Origin: an uncultured Paracoccaceae bacterium
GTDB taxonomy: Bacteria; Pseudomonadota; Alphaproteobacteria; Rhodobacterales; Rhodobacteraceae
NCBI GenBank assembly: GCA_947501355.1
Contig: CANMVA010000002.1
Span: 186,001 to 250,000, forward strand
Length of the DNA: 64,000 nt
Direction: 5' to 3'
The position numbers and the translations under genes were made by a program. The notes below the pieces were generated by a model. That model saw only the letters and a list, made by a program, of their open reading frames with translations, was not told the DNA's origin and searched no databases. Positions 8,368-17,932 of this stretch are shown one piece after another. The stretch's first letter is position 1; each line of letters starts with the position of its first letter.

Positions 8368-9000
8368 ATGCCGCTCGATCTCTGGCTCGCCTTCGTCGCC
8401 GCCTCCACAGCGCTCCTCCTTATTCCCGGCCCCACGGTCCTGTTGGTGCTCAGCTACGCACTGACCCAAGGCCGCAAAGTCGCCGTCGCCACTGCGACCG
8501 GCGTAGCTCTTGGCGATCTCATTGCCATGACCGCCTCGCTGATCGGCCTCGGCGCGCTGATCGCGACCTCCGCCACCGCCTTCACAATCGTTAAATGGAC
8601 CGGCGCGATCTACCTTGTCTATCTCGGGATCAAGATGCTGCGCTCGGCCCCCAAAGACGGTGCGAGCCTGATGGAGACCGACGCCAGCGCCACCCCGCGC
8701 CAAGCCCTTGGCCACACCGCGCTTGTCACTGCGCTTAACCCCAAAAGCATCGGCTTTTTCATTGCGTTTGTTCCGCAATTCATCAGCCCCAGCGCGGCCT
8801 ACCTGCCGCAAGCCGCCATCCTGATCGCCACCTTCGTCGGTCTCGCCGCGATCAACGCGCTGATCTACGCGCTGCTTGCCGACAAGATGCGCCAGCAAAT
8901 CCGAAAACCCCTGATCCTGCGCCGCCTCACCCAGGCAGGTGGCGTCACTCTCATCGGCATGGGCGCGCTTACAGCGACGCTGCGCCGCGCAACTCCCTGA
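8368..9000 (+). CDS. LysE/RhtB family exporter
   Basis: A 210-residue integral membrane protein of the LysE/RhtB translocator family, exporters of amino acids and related metabolites. It begins [31 protein letters not shown], with the conserved PGP in the first membrane segment, and contains about six hydrophobic helices. [17 protein letters not shown] is the second family motif. It begins two bases after the mtnP stop and is followed after eight bases by apt. Its place inside the adenine salvage operon suggests a related substrate, but this is inference. Confidence 0.9.
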   Translation: MPLDLWLAFVAASTALLLIPGPTVLLVLSYALTQGRKVAVATATGVALGDLIAMTASLIGLGALIATSATAFTIVKWTGAIYLVYLGIKMLRSAPKDGASLMETDASATPRQALGHTALVTALNPKSIGFFIAFVPQFISPSAAYLPQAAILIATFVGLAAINALIYALLADKMRQQIRKPLILRRLTQAGGVTLIGMGALTATLRRATP

Positions 9001-9008
9001 GACTTATC

Positions 9009-9539
9009 ATGAAAACCGTCAAAGACTATATCCGCACCATCGTCGATTTCCCCCATGAAGGGATCATGTTCCGCGATGTTACGACCCTTTTCGCCGATCC
9101 GCGTGGGTTTCGCATGGCGATTGACCAGTTGCTGCACCCTTATGCGGGCCAACCCATCGACAAAGTGGTCGGCCTTGAGGCGCGCGGCTTCATCCTCGGC
9201 GGTGCCATCGCCCACCAACTCTCCGTCGGTTTCGTTCCGATCCGCAAGAAGGGCAAATTGCCCGGCACCACCATCTCGCAGGACTACACGCTGGAATACG
9301 GCGAAGCGATTGTCGAAATCCACGACGACGCCATCCAGCCCGGCGAAAAGGTTCTTGTCGTCGATGACCTGCTGGCCACCGGAGGCACGGCCGAAGCGGG
9401 GATCAAACTGCTCGAACGTCTCGGCGCAGAAATCACCGGGGTCGCCGTCGTAATCGACCTGCCCGAACTGGGTGGTCGCAAGAAAATCGAAAGCCTCGGT
9501 GTCGATGTTCACACACTCTGCGAGTTCGACGGCCTCTGA
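9009..9539 (+). CDS. apt: Adenine phosphoribosyltransferase
   Basis: A 176-residue enzyme that converts adenine plus PRPP to [26 protein letters not shown] is the family N-terminus. [10 protein letters not shown] binds the base and pyrophosphate, and [14 protein letters not shown] (about 114-127) is the PRPP-binding loop. Length matches the family. It is the third gene after mtnP and the LysE exporter, so it can recover the adenine that MtnP releases. It is convergent with the FAD-linked oxidase; the intervening DNA holds two hairpins. Confidence 0.96.
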   Translation: MKTVKDYIRTIVDFPHEGIMFRDVTTLFADPRGFRMAIDQLLHPYAGQPIDKVVGLEARGFILGGAIAHQLSVGFVPIRKKGKLPGTTISQDYTLEYGEAIVEIHDDAIQPGEKVLVVDDLLATGGTAEAGIKLLERLGAEITGVAVVIDLPELGGRKKIESLGVDVHTLCEFDGL

Positions 9540-9540
9540 A

Positions 9541-9565
9541 CCTTTGCTTTTTCAAAATATCCTGG
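9541..9565 (-). repeat. Short post-gene motif, copy 3
   Basis: On the minus strand this reads CAGGATATTTTG followed by AAAAAGCAAAGG, matching the GGATATTT..GAAAG pattern. It begins directly after the apt stop. Confidence 0.4.
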
Positions 9566-9611
9566 GGGTCTGGGGGAAAAACCCCCAGCACCGCGACGCG
9601 GCAACGCCGCG
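9561..9611. terminator. Hairpin pair between convergent apt and FAD oxidase genes
   Basis: CTGGGGG-AAAAA-CCCCCAG (9570-9588) and CGCGGC-AAC-GCCGCG (9597-9611) form two adjacent hairpins in the 81-base gap between convergent genes. Neither has a clear U-run on the plus strand, so termination is likely but not proven. Confidence 0.45.
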
Positions 9612-9620
9612 GCGCAAAAC

Positions 9621-11036
9621 CTAGACAGGCAGAATAACGCCCGGATTCATCACGCCATTCGGATCCAGCGCATCCTTGATCGCCCGCATCGCCCGCAACT
9701 TCGCCGGATCGCCATAGCGCTCCAGATCACCGACCTTGAGCCGCCCGATCCCGTGTTCCGCGCTGACCGATCCGCCCATGTCGTGGACCAGATCATGCAC
9801 GCAGCGCTTGATCGCATCCCTCTGGCCCTCGTGATCGGCCCGTGATTTGCCTGGCACCGGGAACACATTGTAGTGCAGGTTTCCGTCGCCCATATGGCCA
9901 AAGCAATTGATCCGAAAGGCCCCGATCTCGGCCAAGGCGGGTGCGCCGCGGGCGATAAATTCAGGGATCGCCGCAATCGGCACCGAAATATCATGAGACG
10001 AAACAGCCCCGATCCGGCGATTTGCCTCAGGGATATGCTCGCGGACCGACCAGAAATCAGCGCGCTGCTGTTCGGATTGTGCGATGACACCGTCGCTCAC
10101 CAGCTCGGCGTCCAAAGCGGCTTCAAACAGGCCTTCCAAAGCCTCCGCTGGGTCCAAGCCTGCGGGCAATCCGACATCGACCAGCACCGTCCAGTCAGGA
10201 GGCTCCGCAAAAGGCTGCCTGATTTCCGGCACGGTTTCCGCCAGAAAATCCAACCCTTGGCGGTGCATCAGCTCAAAGGCGGAGATACCGGATCCGATCC
10301 GCTCTCCGGCCAACGCCAGCAGGTCCAACGCGGCATCTGGCCCCTCAACGACCATCAGCGCCGCACTCACCCCTACCGGACGCGGGAACAGCTTCAACGT
10401 GGCCGCAGTGATGATCCCGAGGGAGCCTTCCGACCCGATCAGCAAGTTGCGCAGATCATAGCCGGTATTGTCTTTGCGCAAACGCGACAGCCCGTGCCAG
10501 ATCGTCCCGTCCGGCAACACCGCTTCCAGCCCCAGACACAGATCACGCGCATTGCCGTAGCGCAGCACGTTCACGCCGCCCGCGTTCGTCGCCAAGAGCC
10601 CGCCAATCCGGGCAGAGCCTTCGGAGGCCAGCGACAAGGGAAAGAGCCTGCCTGCCTCCTCGGCAGCAGCCTGCACATCCGCCAGGATCGCCCCGGCCTC
10701 CACGATCATCACGTTCTCCAACGGATGCACGGACCGCACGGCTTTCATCCGCTCCACCGACAGAATAATCGGGGCTGGACCGTCCGGGGCCACCTGCCCG
10801 CCAACCAACCCGGTCCCACCGCCATAGGGCACGATCCCGACATGGTGTGCATTGGCCGCTTTCACGACAACCGCGATCTCTTCTGCCGACGCTGGGGCCA
10901 CAAGCAGCCCGCCAGACCCCGCGTAGCGCCCGCGCGGCTCTTCCAGATACGCTGGGGTCAATTCGCGAAACGCCGCCGCAGGCAACGCCGCGCGCAGCTC
11001 GGCCTCAAGGGCCTCTGAAACGGGGATCAATGTCAT
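9621..11036 (-). CDS. FAD-linked 2-hydroxyacid oxidase/dehydrogenase (GlcD/D-lactate dehydrogenase family)
   Basis: A 471-residue flavoprotein of the VAO/PCMH superfamily. The FAD-binding-4 domain covers about residues 35-215, with PYGGGTGLVGGQV and GGLLATNAGGVNVLRYG. The C-terminal FAD-oxidase domain follows and ends with SAEHGIGRLK, which carries the conserved active-site histidine. The family oxidises D-2-hydroxy acids such as glycolate, D-lactate or D-2-hydroxyglutarate and passes electrons to an acceptor. It is a single-subunit form with no GlcE or GlcF neighbour, which favours a D-lactate or D-2-hydroxyglutarate-type activity. The exact substrate is open. Confidence 0.88.
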   Translation of the reverse strand: MTLIPVSEALEAELRAALPAAAFRELTPAYLEEPRGRYAGSGGLLVAPASAEEIAVVVKAANAHHVGIVPYGGGTGLVGGQVAPDGPAPIILSVERMKAVRSVHPLENVMIVEAGAILADVQAAAEEAGRLFPLSLASEGSARIGGLLATNAGGVNVLRYGNARDLCLGLEAVLPDGTIWHGLSRLRKDNTGYDLRNLLIGSEGSLGIITAATLKLFPRPVGVSAALMVVEGPDAALDLLALAGERIGSGISAFELMHRQGLDFLAETVPEIRQPFAEPPDWTVLVDVGLPAGLDPAEALEGLFEAALDAELVSDGVIAQSEQQRADFWSVREHIPEANRRIGAVSSHDISVPIAAIPEFIARGAPALAEIGAFRINCFGHMGDGNLHYNVFPVPGKSRADHEGQRDAIKRCVHDLVHDMGGSVSAEHGIGRLKVGDLERYGDPAKLRAMRAIKDALDPNGVMNPGVILPV

Positions 11037-11073
11037 ACTAGGCTATCAAGCATGCGCAGCTGATAAAGCCAAG

Positions 11074-11898
11074 TCATTCACCGGCATCAGACAGCCATTG
11101 AGGTTGCAAGACGATCACCGTAGGCCGATCCGGCAGGCTGCGCAGGGACACCTCAAGGGACGGCCCGTCGCGCCGGTCAATCGCGAACTCGGCCGCCATG
11201 CCGTCCAGAAACCGTTCCAGATTGCTTTGGCCAAACCAATGCATCGGGATCACGACGGAGGAACGCAGCCGCTGCAGCACATTGATCATCGCGGATTGAT
11301 CCATGGTGAACCCGCCATCTACGGGCACCATCACCACATCAATCCGACCCAAAGCGGCGTATTGCGCGATATCGGGTTCATGGTGCAGATGCCCCAGATG
11401 CGCGATGCAAAGCCCCTCTACCTCGAAAACGAAAATCGAGTTGCCGTTGACGCGCGGCGTCCCGTCAAACCGGCTGCGGATATCCGTGTGAACATTGCGC
11501 ACCAGAACGTCCGACAGCTCCAGATAGTGATCGCGGGGCGCTTCTGCGGTGCCCCACCCTTCAAGCACATGAGGGATGCCGGGATCGGGAAACGCGGTCC
11601 AGTGGGTCTCGTGCGCGATGTTCATCGTGACGACTTCGGGCAGGAAAGTCGTCGCCCCCAGAAAACCCGCGTAATCCGTGGCAATCGAATGACCACCGGG
11701 CGTCTGGATCAGAAAGGTCGCATGATCGACATAGCGCACCCGCACTGAGAACTCCGGGACAGGCTCTGCAAAGCTGGCCAACTGGACGTATTCCAACCCG
11801 TCTGTCGCATCCGCCAAAGCGATGCAATGACTGGGTCTGCGATCTTGCGCAAAGCTCGCACTGGCGATCAGGATCAAGGCAAGGGTCAGTCGGATCAT
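11074..11898 (-). CDS. Exported metallo-beta-lactamase-fold hydrolase
   Basis: A 274-residue protein with an N-terminal signal peptide (MIRLTLALILIASASFA), so probably periplasmic. The MBL fold is recognised by VDHATFLIQTPGGHSIATDY at the start of the domain, NIAHETHWT, HLGHLHHEPD and MHWFGQSN, in a UlaG-like pattern. The canonical HxHxDH motif is degenerate here (AHETHW), so catalytic activity is uncertain. The start is supported by AGGAGGT just upstream of ATG. Its neighbours give no pathway hint. Confidence 0.75.
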   Translation of the reverse strand: MIRLTLALILIASASFAQDRRPSHCIALADATDGLEYVQLASFAEPVPEFSVRVRYVDHATFLIQTPGGHSIATDYAGFLGATTFLPEVVTMNIAHETHWTAFPDPGIPHVLEGWGTAEAPRDHYLELSDVLVRNVHTDIRSRFDGTPRVNGNSIFVFEVEGLCIAHLGHLHHEPDIAQYAALGRIDVVMVPVDGGFTMDQSAMINVLQRLRSSVVIPMHWFGQSNLERFLDGMAAEFAIDRRDGPSLEVSLRSLPDRPTVIVLQPQWLSDAGE

Positions 11899-12024
11899 GG
11901 CGGCACCTCCTGAGAAAGATCATAGCCCAAGAGCGCCCTGCGTCCCGAAATTTGCGGCACAGGCCACTCTGAGGCTTCCGATGCTCAAGAAGTTCGCACA
12001 AAAGACAGACAGTATTGTCCGGTC

Positions 12025-13035
12025 TCAGACCATCGCCATCACATCGCCCTCGATGTCCCATCCGGCGGCTGCGAACAGGGGAACGAATTCAGGTGGCACA
12101 AACAGCCGGTCCTCAAGGTTCTCGATCTCGAAGTAACGCTGCGGCGGGATCAGCCGCGCTGCATCACAAGATAAATCCATGATCCAGCGCGACGGCAAGG
12201 ACCGCCGGGCCAGAAAGCGAAACTCGAAGGCCTCGAAGCCAAGGGGCTTGGCCGGATCAAACACCCCGCGCCCCGCTGCGCGTGCTTCTTGCACCGCCGA
12301 ACGGGCGGCGCGCAGGCTGGGGGCCTTATCCAGAATGTTCCGAGGGTTTTCCGCCATCGCTGCCGCCTCGACGGGCGAGCCACGTGCGCGGAACGGATCT
12401 ACATTCGGGAAAATGAAGTAAGGGGCGGCCAAGCCTGTCTCCAGCAACCGTGCATTGTAGCTTGGCAACCGTTCTGCGCGTGGTGTGTCCGGTTGATTGG
12501 GGTGCAGATAAGCCAGCAAACGCCCAAACCCATCCAGCGCATCATAGGCGAAGGCAAGGAAGAACTCTTCGATCCCCAGAGCCGCCTGATCGTCCAGAAT
12601 GAACGCCTCCAACGCGTCTTCGGCAGCTTCTGCGTAGGCCTTATGGACCGCCGCGACCTCTGGCGCAGCCTTGCCATGAAGATAGGCCTGCAAGGCGGGA
12701 TCAAGCCCCTCAATCGCATCAAATTCGGCCCCAAACGGATCCGCCAAGAGCCTTTGGAAAATCTCGGTATCCGTTGCAGTAAACCGCCCGGTGTCGGGCG
12801 AAATGAGACTGCTTTCCGGCGTATCAATGCCCAGAAACCGGATTGGAAAGTTCGCATCCGACGACACATTCACCGTGTCCCCATCGCTCACGATCTGCCG
12901 GACAGAGCCGCGCTTGGGCAGACGCTCTTCCTCGCCGTCAGACGTGGTTAAGACACGGGCGCCAAAGAAGCCTTTCTGAAACCGGGCCGCCAGAAACCCA
13001 GTCTCCCCGCCTATCTTGAAAATCGTGCGCGCCAT
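12025..13035 (-). CDS. Thermonuclease (SNase-like) domain protein with large insertion
   Basis: A 336-residue protein. VSDGDTVNV, PIRFLGIDTPE and GFGRLLAYL, with a following NARLLETGLA, match the staphylococcal-nuclease fold. They would provide the Asp calcium ligands and the two Arg plus Glu of the catalytic site. Between GIDTPE and GRLLAYL lies an insertion of roughly 100 residues rich in Ala, Asp and Glu that normal SNases lack, and a long C-terminal extension follows. I start at the ATG at 13035, which has GGAGG upstream; a GTG eight codons earlier is less likely. No signal peptide is visible. Function in the cell is unknown. Confidence 0.6.
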   Translation of the reverse strand: MARTIFKIGGETGFLAARFQKGFFGARVLTTSDGEEERLPKRGSVRQIVSDGDTVNVSSDANFPIRFLGIDTPESSLISPDTGRFTATDTEIFQRLLADPFGAEFDAIEGLDPALQAYLHGKAAPEVAAVHKAYAEAAEDALEAFILDDQAALGIEEFFLAFAYDALDGFGRLLAYLHPNQPDTPRAERLPSYNARLLETGLAAPYFIFPNVDPFRARGSPVEAAAMAENPRNILDKAPSLRAARSAVQEARAAGRGVFDPAKPLGFEAFEFRFLARRSLPSRWIMDLSCDAARLIPPQRYFEIENLEDRLFVPPEFVPLFAAAGWDIEGDVMAMV

Positions 13036-13127
13036 GGCTGCCTCCAAAGTCTGAGGCACCCTAGCATGGGCGCACTCACCCGATGTGACAGCGCACGATC
13101 TTTCCCGATGTTTTCACGAGAAGACGC

Positions 13128-13712
13128 CTAACCTGCATCCGTTTTGCCGCGCCGATCCCCGCGCAGATTTGCGTAAAGCACATGGTTGCGCCAGCGTCCG
13201 TTGATCTGCAGATAGCTTTGCGCGACGCCTTCGTATTTGAAGCCGCATTTCTCCAGTACGCCCCGCGAGGCGGCGTTTTCGGGAAGGCAGGCGGCCTCGA
13301 TCCGGCTCAGGTCCAGTTGCGTAAACCCATAATGCACCACGGCCTGAATGGCCTCGCGCATATAGCCTTGCCGCGCGTGTGCGCCGCCCACCCAATAGCC
13401 CAGCGTCCCTGCCTGTGCAGGCCCGCGCCGCACGTTGTCCAGCGTGATCGCCCCCAGCAGGGTCTCATCTTCGCGTCGGATCAGGAATAGCGGCACGGCA
13501 GAGCCGTTGGCGACCGAGCGCTGCGCCCAATAGACCCGGTTTGTGAAGGACTTACGGGACAGATGATCCTCCGCCCAGCTTGGTTCCCACGGGGTCAGGA
13601 AATCGCGGCTTTCGGCGCGCAACGCGGTCCAGAATCGATAATCCGCATGGGTCGGCGGGCGCAGCGTGAGGCGCTCTGTCTCGATCCGAACCTTGCGTCG
13701 CCGTATCAGCAT
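13128..13712 (-). CDS. GNAT acetyltransferase, RimJ/RimL-like
   Basis: A 194-residue acetyltransferase of the RimJ/RimL type, which acetylates N-termini of ribosomal proteins or related amines. IETERLTLRPPTHADY is the typical N-terminus, ARQGYMREAIQAVVHYGF the acetyl-CoA binding helix, and NAASRGVLEKCGFKYEG the conserved C-terminal block. The start ATG overlaps the stop of the M16 peptidase gene by one base (TGATG), so it is the last gene of the long cox-thrC unit. The substrate is not known. Confidence 0.88.
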   Translation of the reverse strand: MLIRRRKVRIETERLTLRPPTHADYRFWTALRAESRDFLTPWEPSWAEDHLSRKSFTNRVYWAQRSVANGSAVPLFLIRREDETLLGAITLDNVRRGPAQAGTLGYWVGGAHARQGYMREAIQAVVHYGFTQLDLSRIEAACLPENAASRGVLEKCGFKYEGVAQSYLQINGRWRNHVLYANLRGDRRGKTDAG

Positions 13713-14974
13713 CAGGCAGCCAGCCGTTCGCGCAGAGCCTCCAAGCTCGGAGCCTGATCCACCGGTCCGTAAAGCGCCAGGGCCGAGCCCGCATGCTGCG
13801 TCAGATGTGCCGCATAGTCCTTCACGTCACCGGTTGTGACCGCATCGACCCGCGCCACGATTTCGTCCAGCTCAGGCACACGGCCCCAGATCGAGATCAT
13901 CCGCGCCAGACGTTCCGCGCGCGCCGAGGGGCTTTCCAGCCCCATCAGCATGCCCGCTTTCATCTGCGCCCGCGCCCGGCCCACCTCTTCGGGGGACATG
14001 TCATCGGCCGCACGCTTGAGCTCGTCCATGGTGATATGGGCCAGTTCCCCGATCTGCTCGGCACTGGTGCCTGCATAGATCGTCGTCAGCCCGGTATCCG
14101 CATAGGCACCGGCTTGCGAGAAGATCGTGTAGCACAGCCCACGCTTTTCGCGCACTTCCTGAAACAGCCGCGAGGACATGCCGCCGCCAAAGGCCGTCGC
14201 AAAAATCTGTGCGGTGTAGATTTGCGGATCGCGGTAGTCGGGCCCTTCCAATGCCAGCGCGAAATGCACCTGCTCAAGGTCCTTGACCTCGCGCCGTTCG
14301 CCACCGGCAAAAGCAGCCGCTTGGGGCGTGAATTCCGCCACGGCCTCAAGATGGCCAAAGAGCTTTTCGGCTTCGGCCACAAGGCTCGCGTGATCCACGG
14401 CACCTGCGGCGGCAAGGATCATCTGGTTCGGCCCGTAATGCTCGGCCACGAAGCCCGACAGATCAGCCCGGCTGAAACTGCGCACCCGCTCACTTGGCCC
14501 AAGGATCGTGCGACCCAGAGGTTGCTCCGGATAGGCTACCTCTTGCAGCCAGTCGAAGACAATATCGTCGGGCGTATCCAGCGCTTGGCCGATCTCTTGC
14601 AGGATCACGCCGCGCTCGACCTCGATCTCGGCCTCGTCAAAAACCGGGTTCAGCAGGATATCCGCAATCACATCCAGCGCCAGCGGCACATCATTTGCCA
14701 GAACGCGCGCATAGTAAGCTGTCATCTCGCGCGAGGTATAGGCGTTGATATAGCCGCCTACATCCTCGATTTCCTCGGCGATCTGCAAGGGCGTGCGCCG
14801 CTCCGTCCCCTTAAAGGCCATATGTTCAAGGAAATGCGCGATGCCGTTCTGCTCGATGCGCTCGTGGCGACAACCAGCATTGACCCAAACGCCAATCGAG
14901 GCCGATTGCAGCCCCGGCATCTGTTCGGTCACGATCCGAAAGCCGTTGGAAAGTGTGTGTAGCTCGACTGTCAC
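13712..14974 (-). CDS. M16 family zinc peptidase (pitrilysin-like)
   Basis: A 420-residue protein of the mitochondrial-processing-peptidase type. The inverted zinc motif HxxEH is at residues 47-51 (HFLEH), and the distal Glu ligand is in VERGVILQEIGQ. The two M16 domains span about 10-160 and 170-350. It has no signal peptide, so it probably acts in the cytoplasm. The start is a GTG overlapping the thrC stop (GTGA), and the stop overlaps the next gene. Genes of this family sit directly after thrC in many alphaproteobacteria. The native substrate is unknown. Confidence 0.92.
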   Translation of the reverse strand: MTVELHTLSNGFRIVTEQMPGLQSASIGVWVNAGCRHERIEQNGIAHFLEHMAFKGTERRTPLQIAEEIEDVGGYINAYTSREMTAYYARVLANDVPLALDVIADILLNPVFDEAEIEVERGVILQEIGQALDTPDDIVFDWLQEVAYPEQPLGRTILGPSERVRSFSRADLSGFVAEHYGPNQMILAAAGAVDHASLVAEAEKLFGHLEAVAEFTPQAAAFAGGERREVKDLEQVHFALALEGPDYRDPQIYTAQIFATAFGGGMSSRLFQEVREKRGLCYTIFSQAGAYADTGLTTIYAGTSAEQIGELAHITMDELKRAADDMSPEEVGRARAQMKAGMLMGLESPSARAERLARMISIWGRVPELDEIVARVDAVTTGDVKDYAAHLTQHAGSALALYGPVDQAPSLEALRERLAA

Positions 14975-16359
14975 GCTTTGATCCGATCCCTGATGATCGA
15001 CTGGATTTCCGGCAGCCCACCGGCCACTTCGGTCATCCGTTCGGACCGGTCATAAAGGTCTGCCATGCGGGGGGGCAAGGGGGGCCGTGCACCCATCGCG
15101 GCTTCCACTGCATCAGGGAACTTCGCGGGGTGTGCTGTGGCCAGCGTGATCATCGGCGTGGCGCTCAGATGCGCCTCTGCCACATGCACGCCGATGGCGC
15201 TGTGCGGGCAGAGAACCTCGTTCATGGACTTATGCGCCCGCGTGATCGTGGTCGACGTCTCTTCCTCGGAGGCACGCCCCGACGCAAACGTCTCCCGCAG
15301 GCTTTCCAGCGCCCCTTGGGAAACGGTGAATTGCCCGGTTTCCTTCAGCTCATCCATCTGCGCTTTGACCGCCGCGCCGTCGCGCCCGTAAGCGTCAAAC
15401 AACGCACGCTCGAAGTTCGAGGAGACCTGAATATCCATTGACGGGCTGATCGAGGGCGTTACCCCTTCGGTCTTGTAAACGCCCGTTTTCAGGCAGCGAT
15501 CCAGAATGTCGTTCTGGTTCGTGGCCACCACCAGCTTCTCGATCGGCAGCCCCATGCGGCGCGCAATATAGCCCGCGAAGATGTCACCGAAGTTACCCGT
15601 CGGCACCGTGAAGCTGACCGCGCGATCCGGCGCGCCCAAGGAAACAGCCGACGTGAAATAATAGACCACCTGCGCCAGCACCCGTGCCCAGTTGATCGAG
15701 TTCACACCCGCCAACCGCACCCCATCGCGGAAGTCGAAATCGTTGAACATGTCCTTCACGGCGGCCTGACAGGTGTCAAAATCCCCCTCAATCGCCAAAG
15801 CATGGACGTTGGCCTCGGACGGCGTGGTCATCTGGCGGCGCTGCACCTCGGACACCCGGCCGTTGGGGAACAGGATGAACACGTCCACCGCGTCCAACCC
15901 GCGAAACGCCTCAATCGCCGCCGATCCGGTATCGCCAGAGGTCGCCCCCACGATGGTCACCCGCTCGCCTGAGCGGGTCAAAGCCGCCTCAAACAGCTGA
16001 CCGATCAACTGCATGGCAAAGTCTTTGAAGGCCAGCGTAGGGCCGTGAAACAGCTCCAGCAGATAGTGGTTCTGGCCGATCTGCACCAAGGGCGCACGGG
16101 CATCGTGGCCAAAACCTGCATAGGCGCGCGCGATGATGTCGGTGAACTCTGCATCGGTGAACGTATCGCCGATGAAGGGCTGCATGATGCGGTAGGCGAC
16201 CTCTTCATAGCTCAGCCCGCGCAGCGCCTTAATATCGGCGGCACTGATCGTAGGGATTTCCTCTGGCACATACAGGCCCCCGTCACGGGCCAGACCGGTC
16301 AGCATCGCCTCTTCAAAACTTAAAACAGGCGCGGTGCCACGGGTCGAGATATAGCGCAT
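14971..16359 (-). CDS. thrC: Threonine synthase
   Basis: A 462-residue PLP enzyme that converts O-phosphohomoserine to threonine. The family start MRYISTRGT fixes the start at 16359; an ATG 15 codons upstream would run into surf1. The PLP lysine is Lys112 in GPTLAFKDF, and GATSGDTGSAA binds the cofactor phosphate. It is of the long, fungal/proteobacterial type. It lies seven bases after surf1 and overlaps the M16 peptidase gene by four bases, so an amino-acid gene is transcribed with the oxidase assembly genes, a known arrangement in Rhodobacterales. Confidence 0.95.
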   Translation of the reverse strand: MRYISTRGTAPVLSFEEAMLTGLARDGGLYVPEEIPTISAADIKALRGLSYEEVAYRIMQPFIGDTFTDAEFTDIIARAYAGFGHDARAPLVQIGQNHYLLELFHGPTLAFKDFAMQLIGQLFEAALTRSGERVTIVGATSGDTGSAAIEAFRGLDAVDVFILFPNGRVSEVQRRQMTTPSEANVHALAIEGDFDTCQAAVKDMFNDFDFRDGVRLAGVNSINWARVLAQVVYYFTSAVSLGAPDRAVSFTVPTGNFGDIFAGYIARRMGLPIEKLVVATNQNDILDRCLKTGVYKTEGVTPSISPSMDIQVSSNFERALFDAYGRDGAAVKAQMDELKETGQFTVSQGALESLRETFASGRASEEETSTTITRAHKSMNEVLCPHSAIGVHVAEAHLSATPMITLATAHPAKFPDAVEAAMGARPPLPPRMADLYDRSERMTEVAGGLPEIQSIIRDRIKA

Positions 16360-16366
16360 TGTCGTC

Positions 16367-17041
16367 TTAGCCTTTCGTCGTCGCTCGCCTGATACGCGAG
16401 ACAAGAAACGCTGTCATCCCCAACCAGACGACAGCCAGCGAAAACCACGTAATCGCATAGTTGAGGTGATCGTTCGGGATCGCGCTGCTGTCTACAGGCA
16501 AGGGCGTCACGGACGGGTCCGTTTGCGTCGCGGCAATCACCAAAAGCGGTTCGGTGTCCAGCGCCACGGCCAGCGTATCCACATCGCGGGAGAACCAGAT
16601 ATTGGCGTCCAGATCATTTTCGGGCGTGTAGCTGTCAATCTCGTCGGGCCAATGGAGATTGCCGCGCAGGGTGACCTCACCGCCTGCGCGGTCTGCATCC
16701 TTGGCCTCCAACGGGATGAAGCCCTGATCCAGCAGGATGCGACGCCCTTCGGTCTCAAACGGCACAATCAGGCGATAGCCAGGCCCGACACGTTTGACCG
16801 AAACCAGCACCGGAATTTCAGGCCGTCTAATGGTGCCGGTCAGCTCAACGGGCGCATAGCGATCCGCCTCCGGGTCTGGCTCAACCGGCAGTGCAATCGC
16901 GGAGCCGCTGATCTGCGCGTCGATCTCCGCCAAAATACCTTGCTTCCACTCCAGCCGCTGCATCTGCCAGACCCCAAGCGACACCAGAATGGCCGCACCG
17001 ATAAAGCCAAGCAGCAGTGGAAAAATCAGGCGAGCGGTCAT
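16367..17041 (-). CDS. SURF1 family cytochrome oxidase assembly protein
   Basis: A 224-residue inner-membrane protein that helps insert heme a into subunit I of the aa3 oxidase. It has one membrane segment at each end (about 8-24 and 198-216) around a periplasmic domain. QMQRLEWKQGILAEIDAQI near the N-terminus, VPFETEGRRILLDQGFIP in the middle and HLNYAITWFSLAVVWLGM at the C-terminus are the three family blocks. It follows coxC in the operon, as in other Rhodobacteraceae. Confidence 0.92.
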   Translation of the reverse strand: MTARLIFPLLLGFIGAAILVSLGVWQMQRLEWKQGILAEIDAQISGSAIALPVEPDPEADRYAPVELTGTIRRPEIPVLVSVKRVGPGYRLIVPFETEGRRILLDQGFIPLEAKDADRAGGEVTLRGNLHWPDEIDSYTPENDLDANIWFSRDVDTLAVALDTEPLLVIAATQTDPSVTPLPVDSSAIPNDHLNYAITWFSLAVVWLGMTAFLVSRIRRATTKG

Positions 17042-17111
17042 GAAACCCCCAAGTGAAAAGCGCGGAAGCCAAGCCTCCGCGCCTTTGATACTGTGTCGTC
17101 AGGTGAGAGGC

Positions 17112-17915
17112 TTATATGCCCCAGATATAGACGGCTGCGAACAGGAACAACCAGACCACATCGACGAAGTGCCAATACCAGGCGGCGGCTTCAAACCCGA
17201 CATGTTTCTCAGCTGTGAAATGCCCGGCGCGGACGCGCAGATAGCACACAAACAGGAAGATCGTCCCGATAATCACGTGCAGACCGTGGAAGCCTGTCGC
17301 CATGAAGAAGTTCGAGAAGAACTTGTCGCCGCCGAATGTCCAGTCCTGCTCGACCAGCAGGTAGCGGTATTCATAGGCTTGCAGGAAGGTAAAGAAGATA
17401 CCCAGCAGGACACCGATCAGCAGGCCCCATTCGACGTCCTTACGGCTTTCGTTATGCACCAGCGCGTGGTGCGCCCAGGTCACGGCGCAGCCTGACAGCA
17501 GCAAGACAAGCGTGTTGATCAGCGGCAGGTGGAACGCGTCAACCTGATAGAATTCAGGGCTGACATAGGTGGAGCCGACATATTCATCCATCGGATAAAG
17601 CGCGTGCTTGAAGAACGACCAGAACCAGGCGGCAAAGAACATCACCTCGGACATCACGAACAGGATGAAGCCGTAGCGCAAGCCAATGCGCACCGCTGGC
17701 GTGTGATCGCCCTGCTGGCTTTCGGTGACCACGTCCGACCACCAGCCGAACATCACGTAAAGCACGGCCACAAAGCCCATCAGGAACAGCCACGGACCTG
17801 ATCCGTGCATCCACAGCACGGCGCCAAAGAGCATGAAAAACGCCCCGACGGATGCAATCAGCGGCCAGATCGAGGGGTTTAGGATGTGATAATCGTGGTT
17901 CTTAGCATGTGCCAT
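17112..17915 (-). CDS. coxC: Cytochrome c oxidase subunit III
   Basis: A 267-residue integral membrane subunit of the aa3-type cytochrome c oxidase, with seven predicted helices. [13 protein letters not shown] is the family N-terminus. [20 protein letters not shown] includes the conserved Glu, and [15 protein letters not shown] and [13 protein letters not shown] are near the C-terminus. It stands after ctaG in the order coxB-ctaB-(62 aa)-ctaG-coxC-surf1. Subunit I (coxA) is not in the window, as is common in this family. Confidence 0.97.
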   Translation of the reverse strand: MAHAKNHDYHILNPSIWPLIASVGAFFMLFGAVLWMHGSGPWLFLMGFVAVLYVMFGWWSDVVTESQQGDHTPAVRIGLRYGFILFVMSEVMFFAAWFWSFFKHALYPMDEYVGSTYVSPEFYQVDAFHLPLINTLVLLLSGCAVTWAHHALVHNESRKDVEWGLLIGVLLGIFFTFLQAYEYRYLLVEQDWTFGGDKFFSNFFMATGFHGLHVIIGTIFLFVCYLRVRAGHFTAEKHVGFEAAAWYWHFVDVVWLFLFAAVYIWGI

Positions 17916-17932
17916 GGTCTGTTCCCTGGTCC

